Assembly: GCA_037074705.1 (NCBI GenBank)
Contig: CM073590.1
Location: forward strand, 7,394,001-7,458,000
Source: Zhengitettix transpicula
Lineage: Eukaryota; Arthropoda; Insecta; Orthoptera; Tetrigidae
Length of the DNA stretch: 64,000 nt
Direction of reading: 5' to 3'
Shown here: positions 11,119 to 21,306 of the stretch, piece by piece
Position numbering within the stretch: position 1 is the stretch's first letter
How the letters are laid out: each line of letters starts with the position of its first letter
The notes under the pieces: model-generated
The model's database searches: none
What the model saw: only the letters and a program-made list of their open reading frames with translations
What the model was told of the DNA's origin: nothing
Program-made: the position numbers and the translations under genes

Positions 11119-11300
11119 TTTTGGCTACCACAAAGTGGGGCAAATTCCTTAAGATAATAAATCGTGAAATTTTTGATTATTACAAATTGCCGCCCAACGT
11201 AGGGCAAATTAAACGACTAAATTTGTTGATTCTTACAAAATATATGTATGTAAAACAAATTATTTTCTTTTTGTGGCGCCAAACACCTGTTGTTTATAGA
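11111..11300 (+). repeat. Repeated LTR-end plus primer-binding-site units
   Basis: After the LTR end, units of similar layout follow one another. The first has TTATTACATTTTGGC followed by GTGGGGCAAATT. The second, starting at about 11178, has ATTACAAATTGCCGCCCAACG then TAGGGCAAATTAA. A third, weaker unit from about 11230 has CTTACAAAATAT and later GTGGCGCCAAAC. Each looks like an LTR 3' end joined to a primer binding site of the TGGCGCCCAACG type. The units seem to be diverged tandem copies of about 55-70 bp. No gag start follows. Confidence 0.5.
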
Positions 11301-11360
11301 ACGACTTACCATAAATATTTTAATTTGGTTTATTAACCAATTAGTGAAATAATCATCACA

Positions 11361-11380
11361 ATACATACATATATACATAT

Positions 11381-11421
<41 letters not shown>
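11361..11421. repeat. (ATACAT)n / (AT)n microsatellite
   Basis: The tract begins as a mixed ATACATAT repeat and becomes pure AT. It closes the region that starts with the AT tract at 10190, so LTR copy B also lies between two TA-type tracts. Confidence 0.9.
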
Positions 11422-11426
<5 letters not shown>

Positions 11427-11432
11427 TTAAGA

Positions 11433-11960
11433 TGTGTAATGAAAGGTTTTAAATAATTTGTTTCTTTAATTATTGGCGGCGTAACTTGGAGTCCAGACCA
11501 TTGTAAAGAACAGCATTGTTTGGCGCGAGAATGCAGAGACCATAATGGTTGCTACGGTGTATTGTCAAGAAGGTATATAAGACGCTCAGAACTCAGCAGA
11601 GAACTCAGATGTTCAGAGAGCAGTGTGTGTGTTTGTAGGTCTTGACGAAACAGGCAAAGTACAGTACAGTCCGAGTTCAGTCAGAGAGGTGTGTGTGTTG
11701 TGAGAAACAGTTAGTCAAAGGTGACCGAATTGAGCAAAGTATAGGTCGAAAGCATCACCTTTTATACTAAAGGAATTCTCCACAGCGAACTGAGCGTGTC
11801 AATACGTATGAAAGCAATGTAGAAAGGCGCCTAAAGTGTTGGAAAGGGAAACGATAATAAAATCAGTGCTGTGGCCTGTCACTGATATTAGTGTTCCATA
11901 AAAATTAAATAAACATGTGTGTATAAAGGAACGTAGCTCTAAATAAATGGTATGTAAAAA
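11433..11960 (+). mobile_element. LTR-like or promoter-like block
   Basis: The block starts TGTGTAATG next to the AT tract and is more GC-rich than its surroundings. It has a clear TATATAA box at 11574-11580 after a spaced set of GC-containing phrases. Downstream comes a run of CAGAACTCAGCAGAGAACTCAG-type phrases, and later GTGTGTGT stretches and AATAAA signals (about 11907 and 11942). Promoter, leader and polyadenylation signals in 500 bp is the layout of an LTR. No matching second LTR or protein was found, and the 3' boundary is uncertain. Confidence 0.4.
11574..11580 (+). promoter_or_regulatory. TATA box
   Basis: TATATAA in a locally balanced sequence, followed 25-40 bp downstream by TCAG-containing start-like motifs. 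It is likely the promoter of the LTR-like block; use as a real start is inferred. Confidence 0.4.
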
Positions 11961-13189
11961 AAACAATCTTTCTTCTGATAACTTTTACGTAAATATCGTT
12001 TACCGCCAGATTTCTATAACATTGTCAGATATTTACGTAGATTTGTAAGACTTTTCATATTTCAATAGTTTTTGTTGTTGGTATAAAATTTTGTTAATGT
12101 ATATTTAAATTCATTTTTGCTTTTGTAACTTGGTGAAAATTTAATATCACTGTCTTAATTAGTGGCCCTTTAAACGGCCCTGAAATTTAGTTTCTCATAA
12201 AAGCGAAGGCATTTACTTAAAAATATAAAACGTAAATTCAATGAAATTCAAATTTGTCAAATAAATAATCTTTGTTATCTTTTAAAAATATTGGTTTAAT
12301 TTAAATTTCCTTCCATTGTTTCTTTAATAAAATTGTATTATGTTACGACCAGAGAGTAACAAAGAGATTGCTTTACACTTGACCTTACAATATTTATAGT
12401 ATTTACCCCCATATTTTAATCATAATTCATGATAATTAACAAATATTTAAATTAAATTAGGAATGATTACAAATTATGTTCAGCTAAATTGCATGCAATA
12501 CCACCCTGTTAGATTTGTTAAAATATCTGCGGCTGCACAGATAACTTCATTTTTTTATTTAAATCGTTGTAAATGACACTGAAAATTAATAATATATTTT
12601 GGACAAGGAGTCTGTTAAGAATTAATTATTAACAAAAATACGTAGTTATGTATATTACTAATAACTTGTAAAACAAGACGTTTCTTCCACAATCCTTTTT
12701 AGAAGTTTTTATGAAATACCTATGTAGAAGTAATGTTTAATTATAATTAATTCTTAACTATAAACTTGACTATAGTCCGAACACTTCACAACGAAAAAAA
12801 CCGTCTAGATTCAGTTTATTCCAAAGGTTTGGTTATCGTGGCCTTCACGTCTGAAATAGAAATTCAGGATCTTTTAGACAGATATTAAAATTTTTCAATC
12901 GTTTGTTATGAGCCATTGAACTCAAAAACATAATTTCTTAGAATCATTTATGCAACGGGTTTATTATGCCAATTTTCGACAATTTTTCCTTCATATAGGA
13001 AATTTATATTACCTGGACGACAAGAAGACTAAGCATACCATTAAAATCCCAAAGATAAATGAGTTTATGACTGCTTGTTTTAAAAATATAATGCAATCAA
13101 GTGTAATTAATTTTATATAAACCCTGAAAACTCGAGAATTAGGTTTGAGTAGATCAAAAGGGGAGACGAGAGATTTCTGGAGTGATATA
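11961..13189. other. No feature recognised
   Basis: More than 1.2 kb of AT-rich DNA without motifs or supported frames. Confidence 0.4.
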
Positions 13190-13640
13190 AGGTGTGATAA
13201 CGTTTCGCATAGAAAATGAAATAATAGGAATTCTTAAAATAAAGTTAGCTAGCGTATGTTGGGACGAGGGAAGGGAAGACTTAGACGATAATGGAGATAG
13301 TTCTCCAGGAGAGGGAACAGAAATATCTGTTCCATTTCAACACGAAGTCGGAAGTCAGGAGATGCATTCACGATACCGTGATACGACACTATACTTCGTG
13401 GCAGATTCGATACGGCAAAGATCTGGTGCTACCCTTTCCCGTGCGCAGACAATCAACATCATTAGGCAATTATAGATTGACAGCTTTAGATCCATTGCCG
13501 TGTATGTTTATATCGTGCGCTTCGTGACAAAGTCGGACTGGTCTCCCTCCCTCAATCTGCGCCACCCACCAACGTTCGTGACTACAGCTATAACACAGTG
13601 GAGTTAGGGCACTAGGATTGAATAGTTAAAGAGATAGTTT
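13190..13640 (+). other. Balanced-composition segment with 93-codon frame
   Basis: Composition is less AT-rich than the flanks. The plus-strand frame 13194-13475 gives an acidic-to-neutral peptide without a recognised domain, and a second frame (13291-13527) overlaps it. No splice or start context decides between them. It may be an exon-like or conserved segment, or an old repeat. Confidence 0.2.
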
Positions 13641-15098
13641 CTAATGAACTAATGGCATTGTAGGAAGAGGTGTGCTGCAAGGAATGAAAGTAACGAAAAA
13701 GTTTGAAGAAAAAAGAGACGATCGTCTATCATCGGACATGAGTTACTGCCTATATTCATTCTCCTCCTCATCAGAAAATTATATACATTCAAAGGTTATT
13801 CAATTTTGCAAATATAATAGAGTGTTCTACTATAAAAATGTTAATTTATATACATAAAATTTATTAATTTATTAATTACTTATAATAATAATCGACGTCA
13901 TTACAGGAAAAAAGTGTTGATAAGCACCTACGTGGATAATAATGGAAACTTAAAGCGGAATGTTTTTTCCTCGGGAAGTTTGTAATTAGTCTTTTGTTCT
14001 TTGATCCCGGTGCGTTTATATACCACAAAATGGATGTCTTAAGGATCGATAGTATCTTTTGCATAATTAATATAACATGATAAGTAATTATATGTTAGTG
14101 GAAATCAAGAATTTTTTGTTATCTTAACAATTTCTTACACATAACTTTGAGTTGAATTTCAAAGTTGAAATTTAATCCGTAGTTTGATACTATAAAAACC
14201 TTTCATGTGTGCAATTTTTAGATTTTATCTCGGCCTCAACACAAATTTTGCAACTAAAACTTGGCGATAAATTGAAAAATTCCAATTGTAAAATCGAGTA
14301 ATTGGTAAGGGTACGTCTGTTACTGTTGATAGTTTATATTATATAGTAACCACCCTATCAAACGTAATATATACCAAAAGTATTGAGGCTCACGTACCGT
14401 TTCTTCTTGGAGAAAGTAGTCTGCGAATATTGAATTTGCTTCATTTGCAATCGATAAGTTTGTGTTACACAGAATACAGGAATAAATAATAGTAGGTACG
14501 TAAATAGAGGTTTTATTTATAGGTCAGAATGTAAAGAACAAGATGGAGTTTACTTTGAAAGTATAGGACAGCCCAGTGCTGGGTATTTTATAAATTCGTA
14601 GATACCTGGAAACAAAAAAAATCATGACGTCTACAACAAAAATGACCACCATTTTGAACGGAACAAAATAAAAATTAGTTTTGAAATACCAAATAATAAA
14701 GAAATGCACCAGCAAAATATTACATTTTTCTGAGACAGTCCAGAAACCTGATCTGGACCGCTTGCGATCGATTGACCCTTTTATTATATTATCGTATTTA
14801 TTATATTTTTTTATTATGCCGACTTTGATTTCTCGTGGTCATCAAGTCTCCATCGTTGGTATTTCTTTGTTTTTTTTCTTCACCTTTCTACTTACATACA
14901 GCTCAAAAACGTACACTGAAAAGAATACTTTTATGCTAAGAAATTAATTATAATACCAAAAAATTCCTCACGTGTAGTAACATATTTCCATAACTTCTCA
15001 TTAAAATTTTTAATTCACTGTTTTAGAATATAGTGACAAGTTTTATCTCCACCGTTTTCATAATACCCTAGCACCCATGTTCATTGGTAAAAATTTTG
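13641..15098. other. No feature recognised
   Basis: AT-rich, with several short frames of no recognisable content (for example 14681-14947, a hydrophobic 88-codon frame). Confidence 0.4.

Positions 15099-15142
<44 letters not shown>
15099..15142. repeat. (AT)n microsatellite
   Basis: About 43 bp of pure AT repeat. Unlike the other long tracts, no LTR end was recognised on either side. Confidence 0.95.
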
Positions 15143-15145
<3 letters not shown>

Positions 15146-16014
15146 TATATTAACATCTTCAGGATATTTAAATTAAATATTTAACCCTTAATTTATTATG
15201 TTCATAATTCAAAACTCTTTATTTTACATTAAATATGTTTGTTACTGTTGAATTATGCGTTTTTATTATGGTAATTAAAAATGCTACTTAATAATGGGAA
15301 GCGACAATCAAGGGACTTGGATCATAATTCTAATGGTCGAGTACGAAGTGAATCTCCAGAGAGAATTCCTGATCAATTGCGGAGACCCTGCCTGCTTGCC
15401 GTACGTCTGGTCGAGAACAGAGAACAGTAAAAGTAAGAGTGTGCCAATTTGCTTTATATGCAGATTGATGTCAAACCACGAGGTTTTTATTGCAGTAGTG
15501 TCTGCCTGCAATATCTGGAGATATTTACAGCACCCCCACTTAACTCACTGATGAAAAAGTGTTTTTATGCTTACCGACTTTTAACTGAGCTACCTTCTAC
15601 GATCTTGTTTGTAATTAACGTTTCAATTTTGAACAACTATAACATTTGTATTTTTAAATTTTGTGTTAATAAATGTGTTTCTTTTGAAATTATGAATTTA
15701 AATAACCCAATCCAATTAATTTTAAATGATTACTGCAAAAATTAAATCAAAGTACAATTTTACAATAAATATTTCAGTTCTATGCTTATTATTTCTTTTT
15801 TACATAAGTTACTGTTCTATTTCAATTGGTATAGTAAATATGGTACAACTTATTTATTTTAATTAGCCCTGAAATATTGTACTGTTTATATTCTTGTATG
15901 AAATCGTACAAGATAAATAAATGTTATATTAACTCGTAAGATCGTAAATTGTAATTGGCGACATTCTGAGTGATGCTTCAAGCATCTGTCTCCTTGTTTT
16001 GTACTTGACTGGTT
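15143..16014. other. No feature recognised
   Basis: Open frames of 67-98 codons overlap on both strands around 15294-15745 without any recognised domain. No repeats seen. Confidence 0.4.
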
Positions 16015-16250
16015 CGAGTTGATACTTTGTTCCAATAATACGGTACCGTTTGACATGGAACTCGCTCGCGAAGACGTCATAAGTCAGCCAAGCATTGCAA
16101 AGGGCATGATTAACACGACCACGCTGTAAGTATCGCACCTGTTCTCAGGGCCGTAATCGCAGAGTCACGCTCCTCCAGCTCCCGGACGCTCCAGGCCTGG
16201 AGTGCGCTGTTGCCACTTCCAGCTTAGGAACAACTGCTAATATCTGGTAC
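16015..16250. other. GC-rich unique island
   Basis: About 235 bp with high GC and several CpGs in AT-rich surroundings. No coding motif, terminal repeat or similarity to other parts of the window was seen. It could be a conserved regulatory segment or a small exon. Confidence 0.3.
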
Positions 16251-16549
16251 TTGTGACAGGTTAAATGACTTCAATTTTTTAAGCTGTTGCAATGCCGAAA
16301 ATTAATAATGGCTGCAACAAAAATTGCTACTACAAAGCAATTTCTTCGCTGTAATCAAAATAAACTTGTAAAAAGTTATCAGTAATATTATATTTAAGAG
16401 TAAGGTGTACTACTCATACTTGAAATGGTGCAAGGAAACCAGTACAATTTTTCGACAAATTAATCGCTGATAACAGTTTTGTTTGTGGTTATATTCTCTC
16501 TTCATACTCCATAACATGCTACATCGAACATTTTAATTATTTTAAAATT

Positions 16550-16596
16550 AGAGCCCGGTAAGCGGGAGGTTCCGCCTTCGATTCCTGGTCCGATCA
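16550..16596 (+). repeat. tRNA-like box B remnant (SINE or tRNA pseudogene)
   Basis: The phrase GGTTCCGCCTTCGATTCCTG resembles a tRNA T-arm with the pol III box B (GGTTCGATTCC). No box A and no cloverleaf could be assembled upstream, so this is at most the broken head of a tRNA-derived SINE. Confidence 0.3.
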
Positions 16597-16645
16597 ACAT
16601 TTTTTCATCCTGACACATTAATAATAAAAACGTTACAATTAATAA

Positions 16646-17880
16646 GGAAGATAGCCAATTCAGTCAATATAAGTGATATAATATAAATACCACACAACGT
16701 TTCTGGGATCCTTGCCCCTTTTATCAAGTGTGAATAGGAGCCTAGAGCGACAGAACTGCACTCGTCAGTTGACTAAAGCGACGAAAATGCGATGACAATG
16801 TGAGAGCAGATGGGTTGGAGTAACAATAAGGGAACAACGACAATGGGAAAGCAGAAGGTTTAGCGTAATAATAAGGGATCATAGTAATTGTTGAGTTTCA
16901 TTGTGTCAGTTTGTACATTAATAGTTGAGATGTTTAATTTAATGTGAAGCATTTCTGAAATGAATCTGGAATTGTACCTGGTGTCAATGCCTAACATCTT
17001 AGCATTTTGCCAATCAAATGCATGTTTAGAATTGATGATATTTTTGGATACTACAGATTGTTTATCCATGGGAAGATTGATATTAGACGCATGATCCTTG
17101 ATACGTGCATTAAAGGAACGTTTTGTTTGCCCTATGTAGCAGGAATTACAATTAGAGCAAGAGATTTTGTAAACAACACAATGTTTGCTGTAGGTGTCAA
17201 GAGGGTCCTTGTGGTTTTTAATCGAGTAGGAAAAGGTAATAGTGAATCTGTAAGTTAAGGATATTTGATATTCTTTGAATATTTGGGCAAATTTGTGAAA
17301 TTTGTAATAAGTGAGTACGAGAAAAAATTTGACTTTAGGTTTTTGGGGACGATTGGCAGTAGGATAGTGGATTTTGTTCAGTCTGCTGTTTATGAATTTA
17401 ATAATAATATTTAATGAGTACTCATTGGAGATTAAAATGTTTCGAACAATATTTAAGTTGTGTCGATAGAACTTGGAATTAGAAAGTAAGATAGCTCTGT
17501 CTACAAGATTGTAAGTATACAATAGATCTCTTCGGGTTTGGAGGATGATCAGAAATATAATTGAGAACACGTCCAGAGCATGTAGGTTTTCTGACCCAAT
17601 TGGTGAGACTGGAAGTATTGTAAATGGATACAGTGATATCAAGGAAATTAAGAGAACGGTTAAATTCAAGTTCATGGGTGAATTGTAATTTGGGATGATA
17701 ATTATTCAAAGTATTGAATGTAAGGTTGATTTGAGAGGTATTAACAATACAAAAAATGTCATCTACATACATGATGTAGCAAAGAGGTTGAAAAGGAAGT
17801 AGAAAAGACAAGAATTTTCTAAATCTCTCATGACTATCTCAGCAAAAAAAGGACTAAAGGGGGTTCCCATGGGTGAACCT
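16646..17880 (-). mobile_element. Penelope-like element PLE-1 (5'-truncated)
   Basis: A minus-strand retroelement whose 3' end lies at about 16646. The terminal arm reads, on the plus strand, AGCCAATTCAGTC, then TAAATACCACACAACGTTTC, then the hairpin cassette. This arm is shared with seven other loci in the window. Upstream on the minus strand come an untranslated stretch, the GIY-YIG endonuclease and part of a reverse transcriptase ending at about 17880, where similarity stops. No inverted partner arm was found on the right, so the copy is truncated inside the RT. This layout (RT then GIY-YIG then terminal repeat) is diagnostic of Penelope-like elements. Confidence 0.85.
16860..17880 (-). 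pseudogene. PLE polyprotein fragment: RT and GIY-YIG endonuclease
   Basis: From 17879 downward the frame encodes KGSPMGTPFSPFFAEIVM, an RT motif-B region. It is followed by YIMYVDDIFCI with the catalytic YVDD at 17758-17769. The frame then shifts within a few hundred bases (the piece NWVRKPTCSGRVLNYISDHP is in one frame, the rest in another). The second frame (271 codons, 16860-17675) carries the linker and the GIY-YIG domain: VVYKI at residues 167-171, CYIGQTKRS at 179-187 and the catalytic-type arginine within RSFNARIKDH (186-195). Cysteines in the CSNCNSC phrase just before CYIG are usual for this PLE type. The upstream RT fingers are missing and the frameshift makes it non-functional. Confidence 0.85.
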
Positions 17881-18377
17881 TTGACATGACTCGTCTTTTT
17901 GCGAGTATCCGTCCAACTTTCTGTTTAATTCATAGCGTTATTTCGTAACACACATTTATGGGCTAATTGACAAAGAATCCGTTTCTTAAATTTTTATAAA
18001 TGATCAATCCTAAGAATTGAATATTTGCCTTCCAACAGGTATAAATCAGTGACTGCTAATGCGCACAAGACTATTCGTGTATGCCATTTATTTGGACCGT
18101 TTTTAATTACAAATAGATTAGACTTCAAAATAAATTTGTAGAAAGCTTCTTTGGTAGATTATAATTTAATGGAAAGAACGTCTTGATCTAGTTTGTTTAC
18201 TTAATATATTTTATTTCGTTCAAATGAGTACATGGCACGGAAAAAACAGAAGAAGAATAAAATATAATACGATACAAAAGTTTATAAAACACTAAAAGTG
18301 AACACAAATATAAGTTCTCTGAGCCTATCCTGCAGAATGAATTATGTAATGCAAAACGAAAAGTGGAATTTGCGAAT
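17881..18377. other. No feature recognised
   Basis: No continuation of the PLE reading frame and no other motif. Confidence 0.4.
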
Positions 18378-18617
18378 TCGCCATCGGCAGGGCGTGGGAA
18401 AAGTACAAGATGCCCGACCTACCTGATGCAGCTTTTGCTAGGATTTTCCCTGCATCACTTTTAGGCGAATTGCCGATTAGGATCCTTAAACGATTGCCCA
18501 AGGGGGGCCTATTTAACCATTGGCTACCTTCCGCATCCCCCTTTTAAATCCCTTAATATGATATTTAAGGGGAGTTGCCACCATGTGGATTACTCTCATG
18601 TAGCCTGTTACCCTAAA
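18378..18617 (-). repeat. Unclassified dispersed repeat R, single copy
   Basis: About 240 bp that matches, in reverse complement, the repeat units at 35771-36200. Shared blocks include GGGTAACAGGCT, GTAATCCAC, GGTGGCAACTCCCCTT, AGGGATTT.AAAGGGGG, GCCTAAAAGTGATGCA, CATCAGGTAGGTCGGGCAT and CGCC. Here the blocks are separated by small indels. It has no coding potential and no TIR or tRNA-like head was recognised, so the class is unknown. Confidence 0.7.
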
Positions 18618-19229
18618 AAAATTTAAGAAGATATTTTGTGTCCGTGGAACTACCAATTATACACCAGCTGGTTTTTTCACTGTGACACTACACTAAATGG
18701 CCACATCACTAACGCCTTTCCGGATAGAGACCAAACAATTTTTTTCTATTTTCTATTTTACATTTATGTACAGACATTTTTTCAAAGTGCCTCATGAAAT
18801 GCTTCAAAGAGAATATTATGCTCCTCTATTAAAATTTTTTAATAAATTGAATTTAACTTTACCTATGAATTTTTGTGCCCTAAACCTGATTATCTCACTC
18901 CACTGGTTTACAGATGCTTAAAAACACCATTTAGATTTTAGCGACTATCAGCTCCATATCCTGTTCTCCGTTCGATATTTTTATTTACTATTTTCTATTA
19001 TTTGTCGTGGAAGTTTATATCGATTTTTTCTATTTATATCCCAGCACTCTTACTTGCATAATCTGTTAACGGACATTCATAAAACATTGAAATTAGAACG
19101 TACAGAATTTAGTCATGTCGGATATTCGGTAATTTACGAATACTGATCATACAACATAAATGTTTGAAGCTCCCATTACTACTTAATTTCTGTTTTAAAT
19201 GTATATTTCATTAACTGCGGGATGTTCAA
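18618..19229. other. No feature recognised
   Basis: AT-rich sequence without supported features; a 74-codon frame at 18697-18921 has no recognised domain. Confidence 0.4.
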
Positions 19230-19700
19230 CGCCGCTTAACATTAATTCACGTTGAAATTACTGAACTGAGCCTGGCTTTTGCGATTTCACGTGTACTTGC
19301 CACATTGTGACGGAAGAGAGGAATCGTAAGGACCCGAAGGCAAGGCAGGTGGAGGCTTCTGAGATTTGAAGGTGTCTGGATAAGCAGCAGGTGGCCCAGG
19401 GCAGGTGATGCAAGGAATGCTACGCTTGCACTCCATTGTCTAGCATCGGCTTCATTATCTGCAAAATGATGCTCATGGGACCCGACCTCTGAAATACTCA
19501 CTTAAGCGTGTTTTCTCCACAAAATTTTGCTTTCTCAACGAAAAAAAATATACATTCACATTCTGTAGCCGAAAGGCCTCCTGCAGTAAAAATTATCACG
19601 CCAAATATAAACTCCTGTAACCTGAGAAACTATCTCGTCGTTAAACTCCCAGAAATAACCTTCTGTCAACCGCAGCGAAAAACAAATTGAGCAGAGTGAA
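19230..19700. other. GC-richer unique segment
   Basis: A moderate GC rise around 19240-19480 with an 84-codon minus-strand frame (19247-19501). The peptide has no domain I can name. Candidate conserved element or exon. Confidence 0.25.
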
Positions 19701-20224
19701 ACGAGTCTCAACTGTGACTCATATCTGCCGATTTCTACCTGACCGGTAGTAATAAGTCATCTAAGTCGCTCCATCGACTACGATGAACAACGCACTTAAC
19801 ACTTTTGTGCCCTAGAAACAAAATTAGTCCTAATGTACGGGCTAATAACTGACAAAGCCGCTTTCATAAATCGTATTATCAACACATGTAAAATAGTTAA
19901 ATGACATCTATCAGCCATTTTAAAGCATCTTTGTGACCTGAAAATTGCTTATGAGATCTGTGGTGACTAGTTTCGAATATTTTATTTTGACTGTTTGATT
20001 TTTTAGACTGCGACTTCTTTTTATGAATTATTGCTTAAGACGAGACGGCGTAGGTTAATTTGGTAATTTAGTATTTTAATCTCGCGTTCCGATAACTTTC
20101 TCATTTCAACCTAAGATAGTCATGCTTGTGGCAGACAATAATCAATTAATAACGTGTGTAATTTTTAAATAATTAAACCTTAAAATATTTGTTACTTTCA
20201 AACTTTAATTTTTTTTCCTTAAAC
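19701..20224. other. No feature recognised
   Basis: No supported genes or repeats. Confidence 0.35.
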
Positions 20225-20433
20225 ATTTTAGTTTAACGTCTGTCTTTGAATTAATAAAACAATTTATGACATGATAGAGACCCATTTTATTTTTCATTTA
20301 TATTGTGACGACGTTTCGATACCTATTTGTATCTTCTTCAGGTAATTTCAAGCTTCTTAGCGTTAAGTGAATTGTGTGCCTCTGACCCTCCTTCAAACCT
20401 ATTTGAATGTAATAACTTGTTGATAGTTTTAAT

Positions 20434-20564
20434 AAATAAGAAAGATAGGCAATTCAGACAAAAAAGTGATAATATAAATACCACACAATATTTCTGGTTT
20501 TTTTTCGCACATGAGGATCTCAGAAACGTTGGATTATCACTTTTTATTTGAATTGGCTATATTA
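20434..20564. mobile_element. PLE-derived fold-back, short
   Basis: The left arm reads GATAGGCAATTCAGACAAAA, then TAATATAAATACCACACAAT. The right arm is the reverse complement (CAGAAACGTTGGATTATCAC then TTTATTTGAATTGGCTAT). About 20 bp separate the arms. It is the PLE terminal repeat joined head to head with no coding interior. Its right end is cut by the Helitron start at 20565. Confidence 0.75.
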
Positions 20565-21139
20565 TCTATATAATAAAAAAGTATGTATATTTGTATGTAT
20601 GTATTTACGTTGTTCTTTATACAAATTTTATCGCGGTGACAGAATGCAACAAAAATTGGTACACATATTCTTCAAAATACGAGAAACGGTACTGTGAGGG
20701 TGAGAAACGCCTAGCATACATGTGGAAAGAATTATAATTAAAAACCGAGATCATTAAATATTAAATTACTGCGCGCCAAGAGACAATGACGCCACGCGAG
20801 AGAAAGACGTTACTACGCAACGAACAAAGGAAATATTTCCTTTATTAGGAATGAAATAAAGCAGAAATATTTTCTTCAGCAATACTCCATCGAATGGTAA
20901 TAAAGAAGAATACGAATTACTTTACCATCCTTGCGGAAAATGTAAGTTAATTTTCGCGCTATATTAGTTGTGAGTCTAGCTAACAATTTCATCAATGTAA
21001 TATTTCGTAATGTATGAAGACTGAGTGACAATTGACAATTATATCCTGAAATACTCAGGGAATATATTTAAGTATTCAATTAAATACTTTTTCGAGTTTA
21101 TATAAATAAGTACACGAGTAACGCCGGGCACCCAGCTAG
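20565..21139 (+). mobile_element. Non-autonomous Helitron
   Basis: The element starts TCTATATAATAAAA and ends GCCGGGCACCCAGCTAG, followed by T. Helitrons characteristically start with TC, end with CTRR (here CTAG), carry a GC-rich hairpin just before the 3' end, and insert between A and T. Here the flanking bases are A at 20564 and T at 21140, exactly as expected. The 575-bp interior has no Rep/helicase coding, so mobilisation would need an autonomous relative. The 5' TCTATATAATA start and the ACGCCGGG...CAGCTAGT end are the form widespread in insect Helitrons. Confidence 0.85.
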
Positions 21140-21306
21140 TTATTTATATAATTATTTACATTATATTATTAATTACTTTCACTCAGACGTATTTTTTTCC
21201 ATTTGCTGATAGTTTTGTTGTGTTAGTTTATTATATTGTTTTGGAAAATACCTGAAGAAGATAAAAACTAAAAACTGTCCTTATAAGGTCATCAATTGTT
21301 TCATTT

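Larger units (their letters stand above)
20225..21306. repeat. Outer fold-back with nested insertions
   Basis: The left end (20245-20345) carries, on the minus strand, CTGAAGA, the GATAC/GTATC hairpin, then GAAACGTCGTC, and ends in ATTGTTTTATTAATT. The right end (21247-21306) carries a degenerate plus-strand copy of the same order (CCTGAAGAAGATA ... GGTCATCAATTGTTTCATT). The arms are inverted relative to each other and match 3357-3440. Between them lie a PLE fold-back and a Helitron, which are best read as later insertions into this element. Confidence 0.5.

Noticed and set aside
15099..15142. Fifth TA-embedded LTR
   Set aside because: The microsatellite is present but neither TGTAAT nor TTACA termini nor LTR body sequence was found beside it.
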